A stretch of DNA of 64,000 bases from Vibrio sp. 10N.286.49.B3 (GTDB lineage Bacteria; Pseudomonadota; Gammaproteobacteria; Enterobacterales; Vibrionaceae): contig NZ_MCUV01000001.1 in assembly GCF_002873395.1 (NCBI RefSeq), positions 1 through 64,000 of the forward strand, read 5' to 3'. This document shows, piece after piece, positions 38,081 to 47,406 of the stretch. Within the stretch, counting starts at the first letter, position 1. The number at the start of each line of letters is the position of its first letter. The notes below the pieces were generated by a model, which ran no database searches, was not told where the DNA came from, and saw nothing but the letters and a program-made list of their open reading frames with translations. Made by a program: the position numbers and the translations under genes.

Positions 38081-39091
38081 ATGCTTTACCGTCTAGCCAG
38101 AACTGGCTTTTTTCAACTTGATGCCGAAAAGGCACACGATCTTGCAATTCAAAATTTCAAACGCCTAACAGGCACTCCTCTTGATCTTTTTTATCGCCAA
38201 CAGTTACCACATCGTCCAGTAGAATGCATGGGCTTAACCTTTAAAAATCCAGTAGGCTTAGCGGCTGGTTTGGATAAAAATGGCGAATGTATTGATGCAT
38301 TTGGCGCTATGGGTTTTGGCTTTGTTGAAGTTGGTACCGTGACACCTCGTCCTCAATCAGGAAATGATAAGCCACGCTTATTCCGTTTGGTTGAAGCTGA
38401 AGGGATCATTAACCGCATGGGCTTTAATAACCTTGGTGTTGATAACCTTGTTGAAAATGTTAAGAAGTCAAATTATGACGGTATTATCGGGATTAATATT
38501 GGTAAGAACAAAGATACGCCAATAGAGAAGGGAGCGGAAGATTATCTGATCTGTATGGAGAAGGTATATCAATACGCAGGCTACATTGCTGTCAATATCT
38601 CTTCACCTAACACTCCTGGCTTGCGTAGTTTGCAATATGGTGAGGCGTTAGATGAGCTTCTTGCTGAACTAAAAGCAAAACAATTAGAACTAAAAGAGAA
38701 GCATGGTAAATATGTTCCTTTAGCTTTAAAAATTGCACCTGATTTAAGTGATGATGAAATTTCTCAAATTTGTGAGTCATTGCTGAAAAATAATATCGAT
38801 GGTGTGATAGCAACCAATACAACTTTGGACCGCACGGTTGTTGAAGGTATGAAACATGCTAATGAAGCTGGTGGACTAAGTGGTCGCCCTGTTCAATCTC
38901 GTAGTACAGAGGTTGTTCGTCGCTTACATCAAGAGCTTGGTGATACGATTCCTGTTATCGGGGTTGGTGGTGTTGACTCGTTTGTAGCAGCGAAAGAAAA
39001 AATGATGGCAGGTGCAAAACTTGTTCAAGTTTATTCTGGCTTTATCTACAAGGGACCTGGTTTAGTAAAAGAAATTGTTAAAAACCTTTAA
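38081..39091 (+). CDS. pyrD: Dihydroorotate dehydrogenase (quinone), class 2
   Basis: The product is 336 aa, the length of E. coli PyrD. It has the N-terminal membrane-association helix, [14 protein letters not shown], the FMN-site [16 protein letters not shown], the catalytic serine loop [11 protein letters not shown] and the C-terminal GVGGV phosphate loop. It oxidises dihydroorotate to orotate with ubiquinone, in pyrimidine synthesis at the inner membrane. GGAGG precedes the ATG. pyrD, zapC, rlmKL and uup follow in E. coli order. Confidence 0.96.
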   Translation: MLYRLARTGFFQLDAEKAHDLAIQNFKRLTGTPLDLFYRQQLPHRPVECMGLTFKNPVGLAAGLDKNGECIDAFGAMGFGFVEVGTVTPRPQSGNDKPRLFRLVEAEGIINRMGFNNLGVDNLVENVKKSNYDGIIGINIGKNKDTPIEKGAEDYLICMEKVYQYAGYIAVNISSPNTPGLRSLQYGEALDELLAELKAKQLELKEKHGKYVPLALKIAPDLSDDEISQICESLLKNNIDGVIATNTTLDRTVVEGMKHANEAGGLSGRPVQSRSTEVVRRLHQELGDTIPVIGVGGVDSFVAAKEKMMAGAKLVQVYSGFIYKGPGLVKEIVKNL

Positions 39092-39130
39092 TAATTGATC
39101 GCTAAGTAGTCACTTTAAATAGTTTGTAAC

Positions 39131-39163
39131 AAAAAAGAGGAATTTATTTTCCTCTTTTTTTTT
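39131..39163 (+). terminator. Rho-independent terminator of pyrD
   Basis: A-rich left arm AAAAAAGAGGAA pairing with TTCCTCTTTTTT, followed by further T residues. Confidence 0.8.
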
Positions 39164-39265
39164 ATACTCCACTTTGTAAAAATATATTAACAATAACGAA
39201 GATAGCTAGTGTTTATTACTTATCTTCGGGTAACACCTTACCGCTTGACTATTGAGAGACGAATA

Positions 39266-39808
39266 ATGCTTAAACCCAGCAATACATGGAATTGGTACTA
39301 TGAAGAGAATAAACAGACTCTTATGCTGGACCTGGGCGATGATCTCGTTTTTCAAACGAACCTTGCGCGTAAGTTATTAGTTAACTGTGCTTTATCAGCC
39401 AATGAATTTACGGTTGATGATGCAACCTCCTTTCAAACTTTCCGAGATCCAATCCACTCTTTATCGCTTTCTGAGCCCCGCCAGGCAGAGTTAACGCTCT
39501 ATTGCGTAGCAGCAAAGCGCTTCCATAAACCTGTGCAACCTAGAAGCTGGTTCTTTGACCATCAAAGTGAAGGCTATGCGCCACAAGAGGCCGATGTGAT
39601 TCGATTGGTGAATCAATACGGCTCTGGCTTATTTATTGTATTAGAAGTAGGGGACGGCTCTAGTCTTTGTACTTTTGTTGAGCTTGAAGAGATGGAACTG
39701 ACCTCAGCAAAATCATTGAAGTTTGGTGACTCAATTAAAGTCATGCACGATAGAATGGTATGTGCGAACCATATGTTAAATACAGAAACGATTGCACTGG
39801 TCGGTTAA
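39266..39808 (+). CDS. zapC: Cell division protein ZapC
   Basis: The product is 180 aa matching ZapC (YcbW): MLKPSNTWNWYYEE at the N-terminus, then LMLDLGDDLVF, SWFFDHQSEGYAPQ and FVELEEMEL. ZapC binds FtsZ and promotes protofilament bundling at the Z ring. The frame is open from 39209, but the ATG at 39266 matches the family N-terminus. It lies downstream of pyrD as in E. coli. Confidence 0.93.
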   Translation: MLKPSNTWNWYYEENKQTLMLDLGDDLVFQTNLARKLLVNCALSANEFTVDDATSFQTFRDPIHSLSLSEPRQAELTLYCVAAKRFHKPVQPRSWFFDHQSEGYAPQEADVIRLVNQYGSGLFIVLEVGDGSSLCTFVELEEMELTSAKSLKFGDSIKVMHDRMVCANHMLNTETIALVG

Positions 39809-40314
39809 TCACTTAATTCACACCAGATATAATGCCTTTCTTACCCAGCCCTAACGCTTAACACCCATTCGATATCGCTTAAATCCCTCAACATTTATCT
39901 GTTTGTCTGCCACTAAAACCCGATCTTGGTTACATAAATGCAATAAATATGCTGCGCCTTTGTTGCTGCTGGATGGTGTTAATCTGCATATTAAATAGAT
40001 ATCTATCACAATAATTCCTCTTTTTAGGGGTTGGAAATGACTTTAAATCGATCTGGTATATACCAATTTGGAAGTGAATATTAATTCGCGGGTGGTTTAT
40101 GTTATTGTTATATTTGGTTTTAATTGCTTATGCCCTCAAACCTTTTATATTGCAGGCTTGTTTGGTTTCTAAAGGTAGGAAAACTGAAAATGCGATGGTT
40201 TGATGAAATAAACACCAATGATTCGATTTATTTACTTCATAAAGGCAGTTAGTTTGGTGTCAATAGTGGAAAGTCAGGTATAATTGAGACAATATTTATC
40301 AAGAAAAGAACACT
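39809..40314. other. 505-bp gap between zapC and rlmKL
   Basis: E. coli has ycbX in this place; no MOSC-domain gene is visible here. A minus-strand small ORF (39851-40009) is listed separately. A second possible ORF at 40099-40203 (34 aa, hydrophobic start) has a poorly spaced ribosome site and is not claimed. The right end has a TATAAT (40279-40284) that may drive rlmKL. Confidence 0.5.
39851..40009 (-). CDS. Candidate small protein, 52 aa
   Basis: I do not recognise it. A GTG start at 40009 has AGAGGA seven bases upstream, a good ribosome site. The 53-codon frame encodes a mostly polar and basic protein with a hydrophobic start (MIDIYLICRL), a middle LLHLCNQDRVLVAD and a basic end EGFKRYRMGVKR. 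It lies convergent with zapC in an otherwise empty gap. Chance cannot be excluded at this length. Confidence 0.3.
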   Translation of the reverse strand: MIDIYLICRLTPSSSNKGAAYLLHLCNQDRVLVADKQINVEGFKRYRMGVKR

Positions 40315-42441
40315 ATGAATCAATATCTAGCGGTTACCTCAAACGGCCTTGAGAACCTATTAGTTGAAGAACTAACACAATTAGGAATTTCTAACGCAAA
40401 GCCAGTACAAGCAGGCGTAAAGTTTAAAGCAACGAATGAACAAATTTATCGTTGCTGTTTGTGGAGCCGATTAGCCTCTCGATTTGTACGTATTCTTTCG
40501 GAGTTTAACTGTGTTGATGATATGGATTTATACCTATCTTCAACCGCAGTGAACTGGGTAAACCAATTCCATAGTTCAAAGTGTTTTGTGGTTGATTTTA
40601 ACGGAACAAACCGTGAAATTCGCAACAGCCAATATGGTGCGATGAAAGTGAAAGATGCCATTGTTGATTGCTTTGAAAAGAAAGGTTTACCTCGTCCGTC
40701 AATCAGCAAAGAGCAACCAGACGTTCGTGTCCATGTTCGTTTACACCGTGAAAAAGCAATTTTAGGTGTTGATATGGTTGGTAGTGGTTTGCACCAACGT
40801 GGCTACCGTCCAGAGTCAGGCCGAGCACCACTGCGTGAAACTTTAGCTGCAGCGATCATTTTGCGTAGTGGCTGGAATCCAACTAAACCTTTCTTAGATC
40901 CTATGTGTGGTTCAGGTACCCTGGTTATTGAAGCTGCGATGATGGCAGCTAACATGGCGCCAGGTCTAAAACGTCAGCGTTGGAGCTTTGAGTCTTTAGA
41001 AGATTTCGAGCCTGAGTTATGGGCTGAAGTTAAGTCAGAAGCTAATGTGCAAGGTCGACGTGGTGTTAAAAAAGTCGAATGTAAATTCTATGGCTGTGAT
41101 AACGATCCACGTGTTTTGCAAACGGCACGTGATAATGCTCGTCGCGCTGGTGTTGCTGATATTATTGAGTTCAAAGAAGGTGATGCTGCATCGGTTACCC
41201 GACCAAGTGAATTCACTGATGGTGTTTTAGTCTCTAACCCTCCATATGGTGAGCGTTTAGGTACTGCACCAGGCTTGATTGCTTTATACACAGCATTTGG
41301 TGCGCAACTGAAAGCTGAGTTTGGTGGATGCCAAGCGTCAATTTTTTCAAGTAACGATGAGCTATTGAGTTGCTTACGCATGCGTGCTGATAAGCAATTT
41401 AAACTGAGCAACGGTGCGTTACCTTGTCACCAAAAGAACTACTCAATTTCAGACCGTCCGATGTCAGAGCGTCCAACGGAGCAAAAAGAGTCCGTTATCG
41501 CACCAGACTTTGCGAACCGTCTAAAGAAAAATATCGGTAAAATAGGCAAATGGGCAAAACGTGAGCAACTGGATTGTTACCGTATCTATGATGCTGATTT
41601 ACCAGAATACAATGTAGCGATTGATGTTTATCAAGACCATTTAGTTATTCAAGAGTATGCAGCGCCAAAAGACATCCCTGAAGAAAAGGCAAAGCGTCGA
41701 CTAACCGATATCATTCGTGCAAGCATTCAAGTAACGGGTGTTGAAGCGAATAATGTTATTTTGAAAGTACGTGAACGTCAAAAAGGCCGCTCGCAATACC
41801 AAAAACTCGGTAAGCAGTCGCCAAAAATGGAAGTTGCAGAATACGGTGTGAAGTTAATCGTTAACTTACATGACTACTTAGATACTGGTCTTTTCCTTGA
41901 TCACAAACTCACTCGTCGTCGTTTAGGTGAGTTAGCTGGCGGTAAAGACTTCTTAAACCTGTTTGCTTATACTGGCTCGGCAACCGTTCACGCTGCATGT
42001 GGTGGTGCTAAGTCAACAACAACAGTTGATATGTCAAATACCTACCTTGAGTGGGCAAAAGACAATATGACATTAAACGGAAAAGGCGGTAAACAGCACC
42101 AGTTTATTCAAGCCGATTGTTTGCAGTGGCTTGAGCGCGCAACCGGACAATATGACCTTATTTTTATTGATCCACCAACATTCTCAAACTCAAAGAGAAT
42201 GGAGCAATCATTTGATATTCAAAGAGATCATATGATGTTAATGGAAAACTTAAAGCGTCTGTTGCGAACAAACGGTACGATTGTATTCTCAAATAACAAA
42301 CGTCACTTCAAGATGGATTTAGATGCGATGGCGGAATTAGGGCTAAATGCTCAAAATATTTCATCACAAACGTTACCTCTAGATTTCTCTCGTAACAAAC
42401 ATATTCATAACTGCTGGGTGATTACTCATAAAGGTGAATGA
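40315..42441 (+). CDS. rlmL: Bifunctional 23S rRNA methyltransferase RlmKL (m2G2445 and m7G2069)
   Basis: The product is 708 aa, as in E. coli RlmKL (YcbY, 702). The N-terminal THUMP domain and RlmL methyltransferase ([29 protein letters not shown]) make m2G2445. The C-terminal RlmK half ([41 protein letters not shown]) makes m7G2069. The two activities sit in one polypeptide, which unwinds helix 74. It is followed by a glutaredoxin-like gene and uup. Confidence 0.96.
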   Translation: MNQYLAVTSNGLENLLVEELTQLGISNAKPVQAGVKFKATNEQIYRCCLWSRLASRFVRILSEFNCVDDMDLYLSSTAVNWVNQFHSSKCFVVDFNGTNREIRNSQYGAMKVKDAIVDCFEKKGLPRPSISKEQPDVRVHVRLHREKAILGVDMVGSGLHQRGYRPESGRAPLRETLAAAIILRSGWNPTKPFLDPMCGSGTLVIEAAMMAANMAPGLKRQRWSFESLEDFEPELWAEVKSEANVQGRRGVKKVECKFYGCDNDPRVLQTARDNARRAGVADIIEFKEGDAASVTRPSEFTDGVLVSNPPYGERLGTAPGLIALYTAFGAQLKAEFGGCQASIFSSNDELLSCLRMRADKQFKLSNGALPCHQKNYSISDRPMSERPTEQKESVIAPDFANRLKKNIGKIGKWAKREQLDCYRIYDADLPEYNVAIDVYQDHLVIQEYAAPKDIPEEKAKRRLTDIIRASIQVTGVEANNVILKVRERQKGRSQYQKLGKQSPKMEVAEYGVKLIVNLHDYLDTGLFLDHKLTRRRLGELAGGKDFLNLFAYTGSATVHAACGGAKSTTTVDMSNTYLEWAKDNMTLNGKGGKQHQFIQADCLQWLERATGQYDLIFIDPPTFSNSKRMEQSFDIQRDHMMLMENLKRLLRTNGTIVFSNNKRHFKMDLDAMAELGLNAQNISSQTLPLDFSRNKHIHNCWVITHKGE

Positions 42442-42459
42442 ATATAAGGACTGGCTAGG

Positions 42460-42702
42460 ATGCTGATTCTTTATAGTACCAAAGGGTGTCATCTATGTGA
42501 GATGGCACTCTCTTTACTCCAACAACTGAATCTTGATGAACACGTTACTCTTATCGATATTGCTTTTGATGATGAACTGTTTTCTCGTTACGGCGTCACT
42601 ATCCCCGTACTTCAATATCAAGATTCAGACCTTAACTGGCCTTTTGGGCCACATGAATTACAAGATTGGTTAACAAAACATGGCATTACTTACCATACAT
42701 AA
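42460..42702 (+). CDS. Glutaredoxin-like protein (DUF836 family)
   Basis: The product is 80 aa of thioredoxin fold with an N-terminal redox pair in STKGCHLCEMA and the cis-proline IPVLQ. The type is common between rlmKL and uup in Vibrionaceae. The substrate is unknown. It ends 23 bases inside uup, so translation is likely coupled. Confidence 0.88.
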   Translation: MLILYSTKGCHLCEMALSLLQQLNLDEHVTLIDIAFDDELFSRYGVTIPVLQYQDSDLNWPFGPHELQDWLTKHGITYHT

Positions 42703-44596
42703 TGGACAACTAGCGTTTGGCGATCACCCTTTATTGGATCGTGCAGATTTTGCATTACAAGAAAATGAACGTGTTTGTTTAGTCGGCCGTAACGGTGCTG
42801 GCAAATCAACATTGATGAAAATTTTAGCCGGTGAAATCATCATGGATGACGGCAAAATGCAGATCACTCAAGATGTGGTTGTTTCTCGTTTAGAGCAAGA
42901 TCCACCACGAAATGAGCAAGGCACCGTTTACGATTACGTATCTGGTGGTTTAGCGGAAGTTGGTGAACAACTTAAAGCATATCATGAACTGCTGGATCTG
43001 ATCGCATTAGAGCCAACTGAAAAGAACTTTAATAAATTATCACGAGTTCAAGAGCAGTTAGATCACTCAAATGCATGGCGCTTTGAAGATCGCGTAAGCA
43101 ATGTACTTGCAGCGCTAAAGTTAGATGCAAGCATAAAGCTGACAGAACTATCGGGCGGTTGGCAACGTAAAGCAGCACTTGCTCGTGCACTTGTTTGTGA
43201 TCCTGATGTGTTACTGCTTGATGAACCAACCAACCACCTTGATGTAACAACGATCGAGTGGTTAGAAGGTTTCTTAAAAGATTTCCGTGGTTCAATTATT
43301 TTCATCTCGCATGACCGTGCTTTCATCAAATCTATGTCGACACGAATTGTTGATCTTGACCGAGGTAAGTTAAGTTCATTCCCTGGTGACTACGAAAATT
43401 ACTTAGTTGCTAAAGAAGAAGCTCTACGTGTTGAAGAGATGCAAAATGCAGAGTTTGATAAAAAACTCGCTCAAGAAGAAGTATGGATTCGTCAGGGTAT
43501 TAAAGCTCGCCGAACTCGTAATGAAGGTCGAGTTCGTGCATTAGAAAAATTACGCCAAGAGCGTTCAGATCGTCGTTCAGTTCAAGGTAAAGCGAATATC
43601 CAACTGGATGAGTCAGCACGTTCGGGTAAAATTGTTTTTGAAGCTGAAAACCTTAGCTTTGCATTTGAAGGCAAGCAAATTGTTTCTGACTTCAGTTTCA
43701 ATATCATGCGTGGTGATCGCATCGCATTAATTGGACCAAATGGTTGTGGTAAAAGTACCGTCCTTAAATTGCTACTTGATCAATTAAAACCAGATTCTGG
43801 TCGCTTACATTGTGGTACCAAATTAGAAGTTGCTTACTTTGACCAATACCGTGAAATCTTAGACCCTGAGAAATCAGTTATTGATAACCTGGCAGATGGT
43901 AAACAGGAAGTCACTATTGGTGGTCGAGAGCGTCACGCTTTAAGTTATCTACAAGATTTCTTATTCTCGCCAAAACGAGCTCGTACACCAGTAAAAGCCT
44001 TGTCAGGTGGTGAGAAAAACCGTTTACTTTTAGCGCGTATTTTCCTTAAATCAAACAACCTGTTAATTCTTGATGAACCAACCAATGATTTAGATATCGA
44101 AACATTGGAACTTTTAGAAGAATTACTTGCCAACTATCAGGGTACTTTGTTATTGGTAAGCCATGACCGTCAGTTTGTTGATAATACGGTTGCAACTAGC
44201 TGGATATTTGATGGGCAAGGGCAAGTTGAAGAGTTTGTTGGTGGTTACCATGATGCTCATGCACAGAAAAAACAAGCTGAAGCTTATAAAGTGGTTACAA
44301 AGCCAGCGGTTGCAGTAAAAGAGGTAGAGGAAACTCGCAAAAATACGGTAACAAAGGCACCAACAAAGAAGTTATCATATAAGCTGCAAAGAGAATTAGA
44401 GTCTCTACCTAATCTTTTAGAAGAGCTAGAAACAAAAATCGAAGCATTGCAAGTTCAAGTTAATGATGGCGATTTTTTTAGTAAGCCTATAGAAGAGACC
44501 AAAACTATATTAGATGAGTTATCTGTTGCAGAGCAGGAACTTGAAGTAGCTTTTGAGCGTTGGGAAGAGCTTGAGGCACTACAACAGGAAAGTTAA
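42680..44596 (+). CDS. uup: ABC-F ATPase Uup
   Basis: The product is 638 aa with two ATPase modules without membrane segments. Walker A motifs are GRNGAGKST and GPNGCGKST, signatures LSGGW and LSGGE, each followed by LLDEPTNHLD or LILDEPTNDLD. The linker region and C-terminal coiled coil (residues ~560-630, YKLQRELESLPNLLEELE) are those of Uup. ABC-F proteins act on ribosomes; Uup also affects transposon excision and DNA branch tolerance. The start overlaps the glutaredoxin gene. Confidence 0.95.
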   Translation: MALLTIHNGQLAFGDHPLLDRADFALQENERVCLVGRNGAGKSTLMKILAGEIIMDDGKMQITQDVVVSRLEQDPPRNEQGTVYDYVSGGLAEVGEQLKAYHELLDLIALEPTEKNFNKLSRVQEQLDHSNAWRFEDRVSNVLAALKLDASIKLTELSGGWQRKAALARALVCDPDVLLLDEPTNHLDVTTIEWLEGFLKDFRGSIIFISHDRAFIKSMSTRIVDLDRGKLSSFPGDYENYLVAKEEALRVEEMQNAEFDKKLAQEEVWIRQGIKARRTRNEGRVRALEKLRQERSDRRSVQGKANIQLDESARSGKIVFEAENLSFAFEGKQIVSDFSFNIMRGDRIALIGPNGCGKSTVLKLLLDQLKPDSGRLHCGTKLEVAYFDQYREILDPEKSVIDNLADGKQEVTIGGRERHALSYLQDFLFSPKRARTPVKALSGGEKNRLLLARIFLKSNNLLILDEPTNDLDIETLELLEELLANYQGTLLLVSHDRQFVDNTVATSWIFDGQGQVEEFVGGYHDAHAQKKQAEAYKVVTKPAVAVKEVEETRKNTVTKAPTKKLSYKLQRELESLPNLLEELETKIEALQVQVNDGDFFSKPIEETKTILDELSVAEQELEVAFERWEELEALQQES

Positions 44597-44602
44597 TTAA
44601 GA

Positions 44603-46348
44603 ATGAGTCATTTAAAATTTAAGCTAACCAGTGTTGCGGCACTGGTTTTATCCGCGACAAGTGCTAATGCCGCTTTATATCAAATCATTGAAGTTGAGCC
44701 TGTTGGGGTAAGCCTAACAGACACCACTGAAGTGTATGGTGAAGCTATTCAACCAGTGAGCAATTTAGAAACAGTAGATGAGCTAGGCTCTTTAGGTTGC
44801 TTTGATACTAGTGCTGATGCCGGTGTTTGTGAATCATATTTAGTTGCCGGTGATACTCGTGATGGTATTGAAGGCGTAAGCTTTCGTGAAGAAGTTGCTT
44901 TTAGTTTAGATAATAGCTTCTATTATATCCAAACGGATGATGGTGATGATTACTTCGAAAGTTATTGTTATCGTTACCTTGGTTATAGCACTTGTGAAGA
45001 TAGTTGGGCTCCAGAGCAATGGTCTGGTTTCTCTTTGGAACGTAATGATGAAACTGTAGCTCAAGCTTTTATTGAAGGTGACGATAATGCTTTTGATAAT
45101 AGTTATAATACGGTTATTAATAGCTTAACTGTTGAAGGTAAAGCTGCTGGCAATATGCGCACAGGTGCATCTTCACAAAGTGACTTTCAGGATAACCGTA
45201 ATGAAGCGTTTTCTCCTGTACCTTTACCAGAACAACTACCAGATGATTATGACTACCAATCTCGTGCTTGGTTTACTGATGGCACATTCACTGTCGGCAG
45301 TGTGTCTAAAAAGTATACCAATGACAACGGCAATAGCTACCTATCTAAAGCAGCGATTTGGTCAGAGACAGACATACATACTTTTGATTGGACAGCGAGT
45401 CGAGAGAAAGATGGCGATCAACTATCTCAATCTAGTTTAAGATCTTTAAAGCAAAAAAACGAAAAGATCTATGCAGTTGGTTATGATACTTATTATGCTG
45501 ACTCAAACTTGAATATGAATGCTTCGATTTTTGTTAGTGACTCAACCGAACTCGATGGTGCAGTATGGTCAACTTTACCGATAAACGGTGTTCAGATCGA
45601 TAGTGACCGTATTTATGCGAACTCTGTAGCGACAGATATCAATAGCAACTTGGTCGTATTAGGGCAAGCGAAGCACTATAACGATAGAAACCCTGAGAAT
45701 GGTGCGTATCCGGACAAAATTTTTGTTGCTGATTACACCGGCAATAATTCTTCTTCTGATACTTGGTCATCAGTGAAGTTTTTGAACTCAATGGGACAAT
45801 CTATTTTCTTTAATGGTGCAGGTGGTAAAGCTGGCGCTATTAATAACTTCAATGAGATTGTTGGACAAATTGATTCTCAACAAAATCGAGAAGAAAATGG
45901 TAAGCAGCGTCGTCGCCGTGGGTTCATTTATCCATACGATCCAGTAGTTAGTGACCGAGCTGATATTTTTCAGAATAAAGCATGGTTACTTGATGACTTA
46001 ACTAATGGTGGTGAATATAGTGATGCAAATAACCACTACCGTATCTATGATGCTACTGATATCAATGATGCCGGTGTGATTTCTGCTACAGCATTGAAAT
46101 GTACTAATTCAAGCGGTGAAAGTTTGTCATATGACAGTACAGATCATAACTCTTACTGTAATGGTGGTGTTGGTAATACTGAAAAATTAGTTGCTGTTAA
46201 GTTAGTACCAATTCCTCAAGCAGATTCATCTTCAGATGAGGGGATTGTTCCTCGTGATTACATCAATGAATCAGCGGAACGCCAAGGAGCTGGACTTGGT
46301 TGGCTTGCTTTGACCTTCTTAGGTTGGATTAGTTTCCGTCGAAAATAA
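44603..46348 (+). CDS. DUF3466 family secreted protein with C-terminal sorting-type tail
   Basis: The product is 581 aa. A signal peptide (cleavage near SANA-ALYQ) is followed by a long beta-rich domain. It carries repeated AVGY/GQA/GQI-type words (YAVGYDTY, LVVLGQAK, EIVGQIDSQ) typical of HAF-type repeat proteins, plus RRRGFIYPYD. The last ~20 residues (GAGLGWLALTFLGWISFRRK) form glycine, hydrophobic helix and basic end, the layout of GlyGly-CTERM/rhombosortase signals in Vibrio. It lies seven bases after uup, with the ribosome site AGGAA inside the uup end. Function is unknown. Confidence 0.85.
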   Translation: MSHLKFKLTSVAALVLSATSANAALYQIIEVEPVGVSLTDTTEVYGEAIQPVSNLETVDELGSLGCFDTSADAGVCESYLVAGDTRDGIEGVSFREEVAFSLDNSFYYIQTDDGDDYFESYCYRYLGYSTCEDSWAPEQWSGFSLERNDETVAQAFIEGDDNAFDNSYNTVINSLTVEGKAAGNMRTGASSQSDFQDNRNEAFSPVPLPEQLPDDYDYQSRAWFTDGTFTVGSVSKKYTNDNGNSYLSKAAIWSETDIHTFDWTASREKDGDQLSQSSLRSLKQKNEKIYAVGYDTYYADSNLNMNASIFVSDSTELDGAVWSTLPINGVQIDSDRIYANSVATDINSNLVVLGQAKHYNDRNPENGAYPDKIFVADYTGNNSSSDTWSSVKFLNSMGQSIFFNGAGGKAGAINNFNEIVGQIDSQQNREENGKQRRRRGFIYPYDPVVSDRADIFQNKAWLLDDLTNGGEYSDANNHYRIYDATDINDAGVISATALKCTNSSGESLSYDSTDHNSYCNGGVGNTEKLVAVKLVPIPQADSSSDEGIVPRDYINESAERQGAGLGWLALTFLGWISFRRK

Positions 46349-46367
46349 TTTAATTTGTAAACGAGAG

Positions 46368-46400
46368 CAGAAGATCACAAATGTGGTTTTCTGTTTTTTT
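46368..46400 (+). terminator. Rho-independent terminator after DUF3466 gene
   Basis: Eleven-bp stem CAGAAGATCAC, loop AAAT, GTGGTTTTCTG (two G-U pairs) followed by a T run. Confidence 0.85.
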
Positions 46401-46406
46401 TGTGCT

Positions 46407-46455
46407 TGTGAAATCTCACATAATGGTCGATTATTAATCGTGCGCGTTGTATAAG
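46407..46455 (+). promoter_or_regulatory. rmf promoter region with palindrome
   Basis: The palindrome TGTGA-N4-TCACA (46407-46420) has CRP-like half-sites but FNR-like spacing. Further down a -10-like TATAAG (46450-46455) is followed by a GC-rich discriminator GGCGCGC, the kind linked to growth-rate or ppGpp control. The start of rmf is at 46509. Promoter assignment is tentative. Confidence 0.4.
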
Positions 46456-46508
46456 GGCGCGCTATCAATAACCGCTGTACGTAAATGATTCCGTATGAGG
46501 ACTGTACT

Positions 46509-46682
46509 ATGAAGAGACAAAAACGCGATCGCTTAGAACGAGCTCAATCTCAAGGTTACAAAGCAGGCTTGAATGGTCGTTCACAAGAAGCTTGTCCATA
46601 TCAACAAATGGACTCACGTTCTTATTGGTTAGGTGGTTGGCGAGACGCAAAAGATGACAAACAATCCGGTCTTTATAAATAG
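46509..46682 (+). CDS. rmf: Ribosome modulation factor
   Basis: The product is 57 aa (E. coli 55), very basic, with the Rmf core KRDRLERAQSQGYKAGLNGRS, CPYQ and YWLGGWRDA. Rmf dimerises 70S ribosomes into inactive 100S particles in stationary phase. The ATG has GAGGA upstream; the open frame begins eight codons earlier. The order rmf, fabA, ycbZ, matP is that of E. coli. Confidence 0.95.
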   Translation: MKRQKRDRLERAQSQGYKAGLNGRSQEACPYQQMDSRSYWLGGWRDAKDDKQSGLYK

Positions 46683-46705
46683 TAAGTAACATACCTTGTA
46701 AAAAC

Positions 46706-46736
46706 AGCCCCCTAAATCTTACAGGGGGTTATTTTT
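46706..46736. terminator. Rho-independent terminator between rmf and fabA
   Basis: Stem AGCCCCCT / AGGGGGTT with a 9-nt loop and T tract on the plus strand. Confidence 0.75.
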
Positions 46737-46815
46737 ATAACCGATGACGCACTATAACTAAAAATCAAACCAAAAAAATAACGGCTAGGTAATAGCCGCT
46801 ATAAATAAGCCAATA

Positions 46816-47334
46816 TTAAAAAGAAGAAGTATCTTGGAAAAGACCAACTTTAAGGTCTTTTGCTACATAAATCTCTTTACCGTCTACTAAAACTCGACCA
46901 TCAGCCAATCCCATAACTAATCGACGATTGACAACACGCTTCATGTTTATTTCATAAGTGACTTTTTTGGCTGTCGGTAAGATTTGCCCTGTGAACTTAA
47001 CTTCACCAACACCAAGAGCACGACCTTTACCTTCGCCGCCAACCCAACCTAAAAAGAAACCAACCAGTTGCCACATTGCATCTAAACCAAGGCAACCTGG
47101 CATTACAGGGTCACCTGGGAAGTGACAATCAAAAAACCATAAATCTGGAGTAATATCTAATTCAGCTAGAATTAAACCTTTCCCGAATTCACCCTCGGTT
47201 TCTGACATTTTAGTAATACGATCCATCATTAGCATATTAGGTGCAGGTAGTTGTGGGCCTGTAGGGCCGAAAAGCTCACCTTGACTAGAAGCTAAAAGGT
47301 CTTCACGAGTGTAAGAATCACGTTTGTTTTGCAT
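46816..47334 (-). CDS. fabA: 3-hydroxydecanoyl-ACP dehydratase/isomerase FabA
   Basis: The product is 172 aa, E. coli length. It includes the N-terminal [19 protein letters not shown], catalytic histidine in [13 protein letters not shown] and catalytic aspartate in [13 protein letters not shown]. It dehydrates 3-hydroxydecanoyl-ACP and isomerises it to the cis-3 form, the branch point for unsaturated fatty acids. The ATG at 47334 has GGAG ten bases upstream. A FabR-type palindrome lies in its promoter. Confidence 0.97.
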   Translation of the reverse strand: MQNKRDSYTREDLLASSQGELFGPTGPQLPAPNMLMMDRITKMSETEGEFGKGLILAELDITPDLWFFDCHFPGDPVMPGCLGLDAMWQLVGFFLGWVGGEGKGRALGVGEVKFTGQILPTAKKVTYEINMKRVVNRRLVMGLADGRVLVDGKEIYVAKDLKVGLFQDTSSF

Positions 47335-47370
47335 TATCAATTTACTCCAATTTTTGATACGTGCATTTTA

Positions 47371-47388
47371 AGTGAACAAGTGTACGCT
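47371..47388 (-). promoter_or_regulatory. FabR-type operator in the fabA promoter
   Basis: Read on the minus strand, AGCGTACACTTGTTCACT is a near-palindrome. It closely matches the E. coli FabR site AGCGTACANNTGTTCGCT. It fills the 18-base spacer between a -35-like TTGTTT and a -10-like TAAAAT, an ideal repressor position. Confidence 0.65.
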
Positions 47389-47406
47389 AAACAAGTCCGA
47401 TCAGTA

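Noticed and set aside
40099..40203. 34-aa hydrophobic frame in the zapC-rlmKL gap
   Set aside because: The GGTGG word is only three bases from the ATG, and the frame is short enough to arise by chance.
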